45,892 nucleotides of DNA from Myxococcales bacterium (GCA_023248635.1 JAHFED010000051.1:1-45892), one strand, 5' to 3'; positions 7,605 through 16,764 are shown, numbered from the stretch's first letter. The notes: generated by a model from the letters alone, not told the origin. Program-made: numbers and translations.

Positions 7605-10211
7605 ATGTCGGGACCAGGATCAAGCCCGCTCCCCATCGACGCCATCCTCGGCGACGTCCTTGCTGCCTTGAAGCGCGGACCCGCCGTCGTCGTGCAGGCT
7701 CCACCTGGGGCCGGCAAGACCACGCGCCTGCCCCCCTTCCTTCTGCAGGCCGGCGTCGTCGGCGCTGGCACCCTGCTGCTGCTCGAACCCCGCCGCATCG
7801 CCGCCCGCGCCGCCGCCCTCACCATGGCCCGCCAGCACGGCGAGGCAGTCGGTCGTACTTTTGGCTACCAGGTGCGCTTCGAGAGGAAAGAGTCAGCGGC
7901 CACCCGCATCCTCGTCGTCACCGAAGGCATTCTCACCCGCCGCTTCAGCGCTGACCCCTTTCTCGAGGGCGTCTCGGTGGTGGTGCTCGACGAATTTCAC
8001 GAGCGCTCGGTGCACACCGATCTCTGCCTGGCGTTGCTCAAAGAGCTCCTCGCCGTGCGGGACGACCTCAAGGTCGTCGTCATGTCGGCCACCCTCGACG
8101 CCGGCGCGGTCTCTGCCTTCTTGGGCGACTGCGCCGTCGTCACCTCCCAGGGCCGACCCTTCCCGGTCACCATCCACCACAGCGAGAAGAAGGCGCGCGA
8201 CCACGAGCGCTCCCTCGAAGACAAAGTGGTGGGCGCCCTCCGCAAGCTGCTGGTCGACGACGACGAGCGCTTCGCCAGCACCAGCTACGACGGCGGCGAT
8301 GTCTTGTGCTTCTTGCCGGGGGCTTCAGAGATTCGCCGGGTGCAAGAGCGCTTGCACAGAGATCGCCTACCCGATCCCCACGGCCGCGGCGTCGACGTCG
8401 TTCCCCTCTTTGGGGCTTTGTCGTCGGCGGAGCAGGACCGCGCGCTCTTTAGAGCCAGGGGTGCCACAGCGCGACGCATCGTGCTGGCCACCAATGTCGC
8501 TGAGACTTCGTTGACCATCGACGGCGTCAGCAGCGTCGTCGACACGGGCTTGATGAAGAGCGTGCGCTACGACCCGCGCGCCGATCGGGAAGAGCTCGAG
8601 CTGGTGAAGATCTCCCAGGCCTCCGCCGAGCAACGCGCTGGCCGCGCCGGACGCACGCGACCCGGACGCGCGCTGCGCTTGTGGTCGGTCGCCGAGCACC
8701 AACAGCTGCCGACCAGCCACGCGCCCGAGATTCACCGCACCGAGCTCTCGCGGGTGCTGCTCGACGTCGCGCTGTTCACCGGCCGTGATCCGCGGTCCTT
8801 TGCCTTCTTCGAGCCGCCCCCCAAGGCCCACGTCGAACAGGCGCTGGGCCTGCTCCGCTTGCTCGGCGCCCTCGACGTCGACGGCAAGCCCACCCCGCGC
8901 GCAGCTGAGCTCGCCCGTCTGCCCTTGTCGCCCCGCGCCGCGGCTGTGCTGCTCGCTGCAGCCCACGAAGACATCGTCGACGACGCCGCCCTGGCCATGG
9001 CCCTGCTCGAGGACGATCGCGCTCTTGTCCAGCTACAACCCCGCGGACAGGCCGTGCGCACCGACTCCGATCTGCAGGTGCTGCTCGAACGCGCCCACGA
9101 CGATCGTACTTTGAGCCGTGCCAACGGCTCAAACATCGGCACGTTGCGCGAGGTGCAGGCCAGCTCCCGCGAGCTGGTGCGCCTGGTGTCGTCGTCGTCG
9201 TCGTCAACCACGGGCGCACCGGCGTTGCGCTTGAAGAGGGCCTTGTTGGCGGGCTTTCCCGATCGCTTGTGTCGCCGTCGTCGACCTGGAGAGGCCGAGG
9301 CCCTCATGGTGGGCAAGCGTGGGGTGCGGCTGGCGGCAGAGTCCGGCGTCGTCGACGCTTCGTTGTTTTTGGCCCTCTCGCTACAGGGCCAAGGGGCGTC
9401 GTCGTTGGTGCGCGTCGCCGAAGCCATCGATGAGGCGCTGTTGGCCACGCTCAGACCGCCGGCCTTGAGCACCGTCGACGAAGCCATCCTCGACGAGGAA
9501 CGCGGGGCCTTCGCGGGGGTGCGTCGCACGCGCTTCGCGGATTTGATCATCGCCGAAAAAAGTGGCGTGCCCGTCGACGACGACGCGGTGGCCTTGGGCT
9601 TGGCTGCCGCTTTCGCCGATCGCTTCGAGCGCTTGTTTCGCCCCGCCCCCGACGCCGCTGCGTTGCGGGCCCGCTTGCGTTTTGCCCAGCGCCAGTTGCC
9701 CGAAGAAAGCTGGCCCGACGTCGACGACGACGCTCTCAAGGCCTTGTTGCCGGGCTTGTGTGCAGCGCTCGTGTCGCGCGGAAAACGCAAGCTCGACGAC
9801 GTCGCCGGCCTCGACTGGCACCGCGTGCTCGATGAGCTCTTGTCCTACGCGCAGCGACGGCTGCTCGACGACGAAGTGCCCGCCAAGATCGAAGTGCCCA
9901 CGGGCAACCGCATCGCCGTCGACTACACAGCGGCGCTGCAAGAAGGCACGGCTCCGGTGCTTGCGGTGCGTCTGCAGGAGCTCTTTGGCCTCGTCGACAC
10001 GCCGCGCATCGCTCGGGGGCGCGTGGGCGTGGTGCTCCATTTGCTGTCGCCAGGCTACAAGCCCGTGCAGGTCACGCGCGATCTGCAGAGCTTCTGGCGG
10101 GTGGGCTACGTCGACGTCAAGAAGGAGCTCAAGGCCCGCTATCCCAAGCACAGCTGGCCTGACGATCCCCTCGGTGCGTCGCCCGTGGCCAAAGGACGAC
10201 CGCAGCGTTGA
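7605..10211 (+). CDS. hrpB: ATP-dependent helicase HrpB
   Basis: An 868-residue DEAH-box helicase of the HrpB type, close to the usual 820-850 length. Walker A is APPGAGKTT (about residue 35), motif II is DEFHER, motif III MSATLD, and motifs V and VI are ATNVAETSLTIDG and QRAGRAGRTRPG. The C-terminal HrpB domain ends with VQVTRDLQSFW and a PKHSWPDDP motif. HrpB proteins are RNA-helicase-like, but their cellular role is poorly defined. It is divergent from the kinase gene with about 75 bases between the starts. An LSRANGSN insertion near residue 505 is encoded by a 24-base palindrome repeated elsewhere in the window, and a GTC triplet run near 9188 gives a poly-Ser stretch. The stop abuts the convergent methyltransferase stop. 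Confidence 0.93.
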   Translation: MSGPGSSPLPIDAILGDVLAALKRGPAVVVQAPPGAGKTTRLPPFLLQAGVVGAGTLLLLEPRRIAARAAALTMARQHGEAVGRTFGYQVRFERKESAATRILVVTEGILTRRFSADPFLEGVSVVVLDEFHERSVHTDLCLALLKELLAVRDDLKVVVMSATLDAGAVSAFLGDCAVVTSQGRPFPVTIHHSEKKARDHERSLEDKVVGALRKLLVDDDERFASTSYDGGDVLCFLPGASEIRRVQERLHRDRLPDPHGRGVDVVPLFGALSSAEQDRALFRARGATARRIVLATNVAETSLTIDGVSSVVDTGLMKSVRYDPRADREELELVKISQASAEQRAGRAGRTRPGRALRLWSVAEHQQLPTSHAPEIHRTELSRVLLDVALFTGRDPRSFAFFEPPPKAHVEQALGLLRLLGALDVDGKPTPRAAELARLPLSPRAAAVLLAAAHEDIVDDAALAMALLEDDRALVQLQPRGQAVRTDSDLQVLLERAHDDRTLSRANGSNIGTLREVQASSRELVRLVSSSSSSTTGAPALRLKRALLAGFPDRLCRRRRPGEAEALMVGKRGVRLAAESGVVDASLFLALSLQGQGASSLVRVAEAIDEALLATLRPPALSTVDEAILDEERGAFAGVRRTRFADLIIAEKSGVPVDDDAVALGLAAAFADRFERLFRPAPDAAALRARLRFAQRQLPEESWPDVDDDALKALLPGLCAALVSRGKRKLDDVAGLDWHRVLDELLSYAQRRLLDDEVPAKIEVPTGNRIAVDYTAALQEGTAPVLAVRLQELFGLVDTPRIARGRVGVVLHLLSPGYKPVQVTRDLQSFWRVGYVDVKKELKARYPKHSWPDDPLGASPVAKGRPQR
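9110..9133. repeat. 24-base palindrome, copy 3, inside hrpB
   Basis: Identical to the copy at 628-651 and lying in frame within hrpB. It encodes LSRANGS in a variable linker between the helicase core and the C-terminal domain. It is followed, like copy 1, by CATCGGCAC. The reading frame stays open through it. Confidence 0.85.
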
Positions 10212-11495
10212 TCAGCGGACCAACTCCAAGAGCGTGAGCATCTCGACCTCGCTGCTGCCGGCGAAGAGATCCACCGGCACCACGCGCACAATGGCGTAGC
10301 CGGCGTCGACGAAGACCTTGGCATCCCGTGCGCCCGCGTCGACGTCGCAAGAGACCAGGGCCACGCGGCGGCTCTGCAAGGCGGCGACGTCGATGGCTGC
10401 AGGTCCCAGGCCTTTCTTGGGTGGATCGACGACGACGCCGTCGACGGCCCCCTCGGCCCGCAGCTGCTCGATCACGTCTTCGACGCGGCCCTGGATGGCG
10501 GAGACGCCAGGGATGGTGCCCAGCGCCGCCACACTGGCATCGCTCACCTCGACGGCGACGACGCGTGCAGCACCTCGCGCCAAGAGCGCCCGCGCGAAGG
10601 CTCCGGTGCCGGCGTAGAGATCGAAGCAGAGGGCCTGGCCGTCGACGACGGCGAAATCCGCGGCCAGCTCCACCAAACGCGCAGCGCCTTGCACATCGGC
10701 CTGGCAAAAAGCATCGACCGCGCAGCGCGGGCCGCCATCGAGCGGAGTGCCCAAAGGGTCGCCGTCGACGTCGACGACGCTGCCGCCGACCAGGGAGTTC
10801 TTGCCTTCGTCATCGCGGCGCCAGGAGATCCCGCTGCAGCCCGGCACCCGCAACCGCCCCAATGGCGGGGCAGGACCTGTGCCGACGACGACGACGCCTG
10901 TGCCTTCGACGAACTCGCGAGCGATGAGGGCCTTGATGCGCTCGGGACCCAGGCCCTGCTCGTCGAGGCGTTGCTGCAGGGCCGCGACGACATCGACGAT
11001 GGCGTCTTGGCTGTGGGCACAGTGGATCGCGGGCGCCAGCTCGTGGGTGTGCGGCACGTAATGGCCCAAGCGCAGGGCTCCACGGCGACCGCCGCTGACC
11101 AGCTTTACTTTCTGGCGCAGCCCGGCACCGGCCTCGACGGGATCGACGACGGCGTCGATGCCGACGTCGTGCAGGGCCTGGCTCACGCGCTCCTGCTTGA
11201 GGGCGGCGGCGAAACCCTCGTCGACGCCGTGCAAGGGGCAGGCAGCGCAGGGTCCCTCGTGGCCACAGCTGCGTTCGATGTGCAGGGGACCGCGCGCGGG
11301 TCCGAGTCGCCGCGCCTGGGCCAGCTGCCGCTGGGCGAACACCACCTCGATCAAGGCCCGATCGACGAGGTCACCGGGAAAAGCGCCGCGCACCGCCACG
11401 TCCCACGAGCCGACGACGCCCCGGCCGCGGCCTTCGTCGTCGACGCCTTCGATGGCGATGCCGGTGACGATCTGCCCCTGCCTCATCCCGCTCAT
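10212..11495 (-). CDS. RNA 5-methyluridine methyltransferase (TrmA/RumA family)
   Basis: A 427-residue SAM-dependent methyltransferase that would methylate a uridine in rRNA or tRNA. An N-terminal TRAM-like beta domain is followed by Fe-S cysteines CGHEGPCAAC (C-x5-C-x2-C) and a fourth Cys in IHCAHSQ, as in RumA. Motif I is DLYAGTGAFA, motif IV is DPPKKGLG, and the nucleophilic Cys lies in VSCDVDAGARD where RumA has SCNP. The exact target (U747, U1939 or tRNA U54) cannot be told from sequence alone. The ATG overlaps the moaE stop by four bases (ATGA). The stop directly abuts that of hrpB, leaving no room for a terminator. Confidence 0.88.
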   Translation of the reverse strand: MSGMRQGQIVTGIAIEGVDDEGRGRGVVGSWDVAVRGAFPGDLVDRALIEVVFAQRQLAQARRLGPARGPLHIERSCGHEGPCAACPLHGVDEGFAAALKQERVSQALHDVGIDAVVDPVEAGAGLRQKVKLVSGGRRGALRLGHYVPHTHELAPAIHCAHSQDAIVDVVAALQQRLDEQGLGPERIKALIAREFVEGTGVVVVGTGPAPPLGRLRVPGCSGISWRRDDEGKNSLVGGSVVDVDGDPLGTPLDGGPRCAVDAFCQADVQGAARLVELAADFAVVDGQALCFDLYAGTGAFARALLARGAARVVAVEVSDASVAALGTIPGVSAIQGRVEDVIEQLRAEGAVDGVVVDPPKKGLGPAAIDVAALQSRRVALVSCDVDAGARDAKVFVDAGYAIVRVVPVDLFAGSSEVEMLTLLELVR

Positions 11496-11923
11496 GGCCC
11501 GAGGCCGACCCAGCTCACGCCGCCCGCGCCGTGCTCGCGCTTCCAGATGGGAGCGTCTTGCTTGAGCCGGTCGATGACCGCAGCGCAGGCCGTGAACGCC
11601 TCTTTGCGGTGGGGACTGGAGACGGCGACGACGACGGCCCACTCACCGACCTGCAAGGTGCCCGTGCGGTGTTGCACAAAGACCCGGGTGCCAGGACAGG
11701 CGCCTTCGACGTCGACGGCGATGGCATCGATCACCTGCTCGGCCATCTCGACGTAGGCCTCGTAGTCCAGCTGGGTCACGGCCACGACCTGCCCCTGCTG
11801 CTGCGTGTGATCGCGCACGCAGCCCAGCATGACGACGACGGCACCGGCACCCGTGTGCTTCACCCGCGCCACGCAGGCATCGAGAGAGAGGGGGAGAGCG
11901 ATGACTTCGCAGTGCACCTTCAA
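11492..11923 (-). CDS. moaE: Molybdopterin synthase large subunit MoaE
   Basis: A 143-residue protein, the usual length for MoaE. It carries family motifs VRDHTQ, LDYEAYVEMA, VQHRTGTLQVGE and IWKRE, the last including the catalytic Lys. MoaE transfers sulfur from the MoaD thiocarboxylate to precursor Z, making molybdopterin in the cytosol. The start is TTG at 11923, overlapping the moaD stop (TTGA); a GTG two codons later is an alternative. It is flanked by moaD upstream and the RNA methyltransferase downstream. The other Moa genes are not in the window. Confidence 0.93.
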   Translation of the reverse strand: MKVHCEVIALPLSLDACVARVKHTGAGAVVVMLGCVRDHTQQQGQVVAVTQLDYEAYVEMAEQVIDAIAVDVEGACPGTRVFVQHRTGTLQVGEWAVVVAVSSPHRKEAFTACAAVIDRLKQDAPIWKREHGAGGVSWVGLGP

Positions 11924-12162
11924 CCCCCCGCCACCGGAGGAACGACGGCGACCTCGCTGCCGTCGACGACGATCTCATCTTCGCTGGCGAAGCGCAGGTT
12001 CACCGCCAGGCGCGATTGCACGAGCACGGGCACCAAGGCCGGATGACGGGCACCCAAGAGCAGGCGCAGCTCACGCACAGAGACCGCGGCCCCCACGTCG
12101 ACGTCGTCGTCGGCGCAGCCGGTCTTGTCCGCGGCCGCCGCGAAGTAGCGAATTCTGATCAA
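11920..12162 (-). CDS. moaD: Molybdopterin synthase sulfur carrier MoaD
   Basis: An 80-residue ubiquitin-like sulfur carrier: IRIRYFAAAADKTG at the N-terminus, RELRLLL in the middle and a terminal Gly-Gly (PPVAGG) for thiocarboxylation. The TTG at 12162 gives the canonical family length, but its ribosome-binding site is weak. A GTG at 12273 would add 37 residues and overlap the CBS gene by 23 bases. The stop overlaps the moaE TTG, so the two synthase subunits are coupled. Confidence 0.85.
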   Translation of the reverse strand: MIRIRYFAAAADKTGCADDDVDVGAAVSVRELRLLLGARHPALVPVLVQSRLAVNLRFASEDEIVVDGSEVAVVPPVAGG

Positions 12163-12250
12163 GCTCGGCCCCGCATGGAGCCCGGGATCGCGGAATTCCT
12201 TCTCCTCTGCAACGTCGCCCACAGCCTTGAGGCCCAAGGCAGCACGCGCC

Positions 12251-12676
12251 TCAAGGTTGGGCCTCGCGTTCACTGACCTTGGCGAAGATCTCGCCGCTCT
12301 TGCGTGCGCTCTCGAAGTTCGGCAGGTCAGACAAGCTGATGACCCCGCACAGGCAGCCGTCGCCGTCGATGCACATGATGCGGGCCTTGCCGTGGTCCAT
12401 CATCATCTGCTCCGCGGCGCGCAGCTCAGCGTCTTCGTGCAGACACAGCACCTCGGCGCTCATCACCTCGGCGACGGGCGTCGAAGGCGGCTTGCCCCGG
12501 GCGACGGCGCGGATGGCGATGTCCCTGTCGGTGATGGCCCCGATGGGGCGGCTGTCGTCGCCACACACCGGCAAGAAGCCGACGTCGTGCTGCAGCATGC
12601 GCTCCGCGGCCCGCAAGATCGAGTCGTTGGGCGCCACCGAAATCACCCAGCGTTTCATCGCGTCTTTGCACTTCAC
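12251..12676 (-). CDS. CBS-domain protein
   Basis: A 141-residue protein made of two CBS domains: MKRWVISVAPNDSILRAAERM...GAITDRDIAIRAV and VMSAEVLCLHEDAELRAAEQMM...GVISLSDL. Such stand-alone pairs usually bind adenine nucleotides and act as small regulators, but the partner is unknown here. It starts at ATG 12676 and is the first gene of a minus-strand operon with moaD, moaE and the RNA methyltransferase, which suggests shared expression rather than a proven functional link. Confidence 0.88.
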   Translation of the reverse strand: MKCKDAMKRWVISVAPNDSILRAAERMLQHDVGFLPVCGDDSRPIGAITDRDIAIRAVARGKPPSTPVAEVMSAEVLCLHEDAELRAAEQMMMDHGKARIMCIDGDGCLCGVISLSDLPNFESARKSGEIFAKVSEREAQP

Positions 12677-12721
12677 GAGTCACCTCCGACGGAGCAGCTG
12701 CGCCCCAGTGCTGACCTAGGA

Positions 12722-13597
12722 TTGCCCGAGGTCCGGCGCTTCGCCCTGTGCGGAAGGGGATGCGATGATGGCCCCGGCCTGCTGGAGCTCACTCTGAAGA
12801 TCCTCTCTGATTTCAAGGACTACTACGACGGCGGTCGGGCCCTCGACACCGAGGACACCCCTGTCTACGCGCGCTTCTCAAGGGTGCACGACCTTCCCCC
12901 GCAGCAGCTCAGCGCCGCGCAGCGCGAGATGCTCGAAAACGCTGGGCGCGATCTGTGGCAGCCCACGATGATCCCGCCCTTTTCGCCGGTGGCGCAGATC
13001 GAAGTCATCGCCTTCTGCGGGCGCCTTTTTCCATACTACGTGTTGCGGTGGACCAACGATAAAAAGAAATGGACATGCCGATACTGCTATACCCTTGACC
13101 AATATTTTCGGGCGCTTGAAGAGTATGTGGCCCATGAAAAGACAATCGAAAACAGCGATGCCCTCAGCGCACTGCGTGATGCCCTGGCGGAGGCCCGAGG
13201 CAACGACAGGCAGCAGCGGCACCGCTGGGGTGGCGTTTCGCTCAACACAGCGACCTGGCCGGCGTTTCAATCCCGACTCGTCGTCGACGTCCCAGTGCGT
13301 TTCTTTGTCTACTTCAAAGCACCAGTCGTCTTGTTTCGACCAGGTACCATCCGCGGGACAGAACGCCGCATCATCATCAACCCTTGCCTCAAAGAGGCCA
13401 ACTTCGTCAGTCAGGTCTCGCCCCACCAAGCCTGGCAGGACCTGTCGATGTACCTGGGCAACACGTTGGTCGACATCGCGTCGAAGCCGCCGCAGCCGAT
13501 CAGCGATGAGCTGCGTGCCGAGACCCACGGCTTCGACCGCCAGAGCTTCCGCAGTGCCAAGGGCGGGCGCATCAAGTCCAACCGGGGCGATTGGTAG
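12722..13597 (+). CDS. Conserved-looking unknown protein with DFKDYYD motif
   Basis: About 290 residues; function not recognised. The frame contains ILSDFKDYYDGGRA, IEVIAFCGRLFPYYVL, KKWTCRYCYTLDQYF and a lysine/arginine-rich end. The DFKDYYD plus FCG(K/R)xYP pattern recalls a family of uncharacterised bacterial and phage proteins. No ATG or GTG precedes the conserved start; TTG 12722 is the best available start, with CTG codons near 12780 as alternatives. The 5' end may therefore be damaged or use a rare start. Codon use around 13025-13160 is more AT-rich than that of the neighbours. It is divergent from the CBS gene with about 45 bases between them. Confidence 0.6.
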   Translation: MPEVRRFALCGRGCDDGPGLLELTLKILSDFKDYYDGGRALDTEDTPVYARFSRVHDLPPQQLSAAQREMLENAGRDLWQPTMIPPFSPVAQIEVIAFCGRLFPYYVLRWTNDKKKWTCRYCYTLDQYFRALEEYVAHEKTIENSDALSALRDALAEARGNDRQQRHRWGGVSLNTATWPAFQSRLVVDVPVRFFVYFKAPVVLFRPGTIRGTERRIIINPCLKEANFVSQVSPHQAWQDLSMYLGNTLVDIASKPPQPISDELRAETHGFDRQSFRSAKGGRIKSNRGDW

Positions 13598-13636
13598 CGA
13601 TTTTCTCCGTCGCCGCGATGTGTGCAGGGTGACGGC

Positions 13637-15085
13637 ATGAACACCCTTGTGCGCCCCACCAGCCTGTTGTCCCTCCTCTGCGCCGCGGTTTTGGTCAGCG
13701 CCTGTCCGGATGCCCCGGCCGAGGGCGAAGGTGAAGGCGAAGGCGAAGGCGACGTCGGCGAAGGCGAGGGTGAAGCCGGCGAAGGCGAGGGCGAAGGCGA
13801 AGACCTCACCGCGCCGCCCCGGGTGGCGAGCACCGACCCCGCCGACGACGCCGTCAACGTCGACGTCAACGTCAACCCCAGCGCCACCTTCAACAAGATC
13901 ATGGATGGCGGCAGCCTCGTCGCTGAGACCACCTTCACCCTCACCAAGGGCGGCGTGCTCGTGCCCGGACGCGTCACCACCTTTGGCCGCACGGCCACCT
14001 TCCGACCCGACGACCTGCTCACGGTGGGCACCATCTACACCGGCACCATCACCACCGGGGCCCGCGACGAAGACGGCCACCCCGTCGAGACCGAGGTGAC
14101 CTGGGACTTCACCACCGCCGGCGACGACGCGCCGCCGCAGGTGGTCTCGGTCAGTCCCATCAACAACGAGATCGGCGTCTCGATTCACCGCCTCCTCAAG
14201 GTGCGCTTCACCAAGGCCATGAGCGCTGCCTCCATCAACGACGGCACTTTCCTCGTATTGCAGGGCGCCACACCCATCGCCGGCGACGTGGGCTACGACG
14301 TCGACACGAACACCGGCACCTTCCGCGCCGACGTCGCCTTCGACCCCTCGCTGCCCTACAGCGCCACCATCACCACGGGGGTCACCGACGACGACGCCGC
14401 TCCCCATGCTTTGGAGAGCGCGTTCAGTTGGAACTTCACCACCGGGGCCTGCACCCAAGAGCCCATCACGCTGGGAGCCGCCGGCGCCTTCGCTGTGCTC
14501 GCCGGCACCGCAGTGACCAACAGCGGCGTCAGCAACGTCACCGGCGACGTCGGCACCAGCCCCGGCGTCGACATCACGGGCTTTCCTGCTGGCGAGCTCG
14601 TGGGCACCCAACACGCCGCCGACGCCACCGCCATCGCTGGAGCAGCAGCTTTGAGCAGCGCCTTCGACGACGCCGCCGGCCGCACCCTCTGCCCCATCGC
14701 TGTCACCGCGCTGGCAGGCACGCCCAACCTCGGCGGTCGCACCCTCTCGCCCGGCCTGTACAAGTCCGAGAGCGGCATCGACATCGCCGCCTTCGACCTC
14801 ACCCTCGACGCTGGCGGCGACGACGACGCCATCTTCATTTTTCAGGTGGCCTCAGAGCTGAGCACCACCGCCAACCGCACCGTGCAGCTGACCAACGGCG
14901 CCCAGGCCCAGAATGTCTTCTGGCAGGTCGGCACGTCGGCGACCCTGGGCGCGGGCACCACCTTTCAGGGCACGATCATGGCCGACGAGAGCATCACCCT
15001 TGGCGCCGGCACCACCCTGAGCGGCCGCACGTTGGCCCGCGACGCCGCTGTCACCCTCGACACCAGCACCATCACCACGCCCTGA
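13637..15085 (+). CDS. Lipoprotein with Ig-like and DUF3494 (ice-binding-like) domains
   Basis: A 482-residue predicted lipoprotein. A signal peptide ends in the lipobox LVSAC, followed by an acidic Glu/Gly repeat linker (about 30-58). Two Big_5 (SbsA-type) Ig-like domains follow (PPRVASTDPADDAVNVDVN and PPQVVSVSPINNEIGVS). The C-terminal about 210 residues are a DUF3494 domain (LGAAGAFAVLAGTAVTNSG, TGDVGTSPG, SPGLYKSES, FQGTIMADESITLGAGT). DUF3494 is the fold of ice-binding proteins but is also common in bacteria that do not face ice, where adhesion is a possible role. The ATG at 13637 has an AGGGTGAC site upstream. Confidence 0.88.
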   Translation: MNTLVRPTSLLSLLCAAVLVSACPDAPAEGEGEGEGEGDVGEGEGEAGEGEGEGEDLTAPPRVASTDPADDAVNVDVNVNPSATFNKIMDGGSLVAETTFTLTKGGVLVPGRVTTFGRTATFRPDDLLTVGTIYTGTITTGARDEDGHPVETEVTWDFTTAGDDAPPQVVSVSPINNEIGVSIHRLLKVRFTKAMSAASINDGTFLVLQGATPIAGDVGYDVDTNTGTFRADVAFDPSLPYSATITTGVTDDDAAPHALESAFSWNFTTGACTQEPITLGAAGAFAVLAGTAVTNSGVSNVTGDVGTSPGVDITGFPAGELVGTQHAADATAIAGAAALSSAFDDAAGRTLCPIAVTALAGTPNLGGRTLSPGLYKSESGIDIAAFDLTLDAGGDDDAIFIFQVASELSTTANRTVQLTNGAQAQNVFWQVGTSATLGAGTTFQGTIMADESITLGAGTTLSGRTLARDAAVTLDTSTITTP

Positions 15086-15122
15086 GCGACGTCGGCGACT
15101 CGGCTGGGGCCCGGCGGTCGAT

Positions 15123-16763
15123 TCAACGATCCAAGCGGATGTCGCCGACCTTGCTCAGGAACTCGTCGTAGGGCGCCTGGAAGTCATCGATGCCGTGCTT
15201 CGACATGGCGAGAATGCGGGTGGCGGCGTCGGCGACGAGATCGCGATCGTGAGTCACGAAGATGACCGTGCCCTCGTACTTGCGCACGGCATCGCGCAGG
15301 GCCGAGATCGATTCCAGGTCGAGGTGGTTGGTCGGCTCGTCGAAGACCAAGACGTTGTGCTTGAGCAGCATGAGCTTCGCGAAGAGCATGCGCGCGGTCT
15401 CACCGCCGGAGAGCACGTGGGTGAGCTTTTCGCCTTCTTCACCAGAGAAGAGCATGCGGCCGAGCAAGCTGCGGATGCTCTCCTTGGTGGCGCGGTCCGC
15501 TGGCGTGGCGGGTTCGTCGAGCGAATAGAGCCACTGCCACAGCGGAATGTTCGGCGGGATGCCGTGGCTGTGGTCTTGGGCGAAGTAGCCCGTACGCACC
15601 TCGTGGCCCCAAACGACCTCGCCAGCGTCTTGGGCCAGCTCGCCCATGATCAGCCGCAGCAAGGTCGTCTTGCCGATGCCGGAGGGCCCGATGACGGCCA
15701 TCTTGTCGCCGCGCATCAGATTGAGGTCGAGACCCTTGACGATCTCGATGTCGGGCTTGCCCGCCTCTTTGAAGGTCTTCGAGAGTTTCTCCAGACGCAA
15801 GATGTGCTTGCCCGACGGACGTCCACCGATCTCGAACTTGATGAAAGGCCTGGCGATGTTGGATTTCTTCAGCTCGTTGCCCTGCAGCTTTTCGATCTCC
15901 TTCTTGCGTCCCTGCACCTGAGAAGCGCGGGTGCCGGCGCCGAAGCGGGCGATGAAGTCCTTGAGTTGGGCCACCTTCTTGGCCTTGTCGGAGTTGCTGC
16001 TTTCGATGCGCGAGCGCACTTCGGACTTCTGCAGCACCATGTCGTCGTAGTTGCCGGTGTAGACGATGATGGTCTCGTAGTCGATGTCGGCCACGTGGGT
16101 GGCCACCGAGTTCAAGAAGTGACGATCGTGGCTGATGACGACGAGGGTGCCCTCGTACTTCAGCAAGAACTGCTCGAGCCAATGGATGCTGTCGAGATCG
16201 AGATGGTTCGTCGGTTCGTCGAGCAGCAAGCAATCGGGACGACCAAAGAGGGCCTGGGCCAAGAGCACGCGCAGCTTCAAGCCACCGCTCATCTCCCGCA
16301 TCGAGCCCGTGTGCAGCTCCTGCGGGATGCCCAGACCATCGAGCAATTTTGAGGCTTCGCCGTCGGCGACGTAGCCGTCTTCTTCGCCGACAACGGTTTC
16401 CAGATCGCCCAAGCGCATGCCCATTTCGTCGCTGAGCTCGAGGCCTTCTTCGAGCTTCTGCAAGATGGTGTTTTTTTCGTGAATGGCCGCCCAGAGGCGC
16501 GCGTTGCCCATCATGACGACGTCGATGACGCGTTGGTCGTCGTAGGCGTGCTGGTCTTGGCGCAAGATCGACGTCTTGCGCGGACGCGACACGCTCCCTT
16601 TGGCGGGGTCGGCGTCGCCGGCGAGAAACTTCATGAAGGTCGACTTGCCGGCGCCGTTGGGTCCGGTGAGCGCAAAGCGACGCCCCGGTGGAAAGGTGAC
16701 CGAGACGTTTTCGAAGAGGGACTTTCCCCCAAAGGACTGGCTGACTTCGATGACGGACAACAT
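15123..16763 (-). CDS. ABC-F family ATPase (YbiT-like)
   Basis: A 546-residue protein with two ABC ATPase cassettes and no membrane segments, as in translation-associated ABC-F proteins. Walker A motifs are GPNGAGKST and GPSGIGKTT, signature motifs MSGGLKLR and LSGGETARM, and Walker B sequences LLLDEPTNHLDL and LVFDEPTNHLDL. A basic linker (DKAKKVAQLKDFIARF to GRKKEIEKLQ) sits between them. Family members act at the ribosomal E site. ATG 16763 is preferred over a GTG two codons upstream. It is divergent from the sigma factor across about 150 bases. Confidence 0.93.
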   Translation of the reverse strand: MLSVIEVSQSFGGKSLFENVSVTFPPGRRFALTGPNGAGKSTFMKFLAGDADPAKGSVSRPRKTSILRQDQHAYDDQRVIDVVMMGNARLWAAIHEKNTILQKLEEGLELSDEMGMRLGDLETVVGEEDGYVADGEASKLLDGLGIPQELHTGSMREMSGGLKLRVLLAQALFGRPDCLLLDEPTNHLDLDSIHWLEQFLLKYEGTLVVISHDRHFLNSVATHVADIDYETIIVYTGNYDDMVLQKSEVRSRIESSNSDKAKKVAQLKDFIARFGAGTRASQVQGRKKEIEKLQGNELKKSNIARPFIKFEIGGRPSGKHILRLEKLSKTFKEAGKPDIEIVKGLDLNLMRGDKMAVIGPSGIGKTTLLRLIMGELAQDAGEVVWGHEVRTGYFAQDHSHGIPPNIPLWQWLYSLDEPATPADRATKESIRSLLGRMLFSGEEGEKLTHVLSGGETARMLFAKLMLLKHNVLVFDEPTNHLDLESISALRDAVRKYEGTVIFVTHDRDLVADAATRILAMSKHGIDDFQAPYDEFLSKVGDIRLDR

Positions 16764-16764
16764 C

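Noticed and set aside
12227-12721. 5' extension of the DFKDYYD ORF across the CBS gene
   Set aside because: It is antisense to a clear CBS-domain protein, so only the part after about 12720 is credible.
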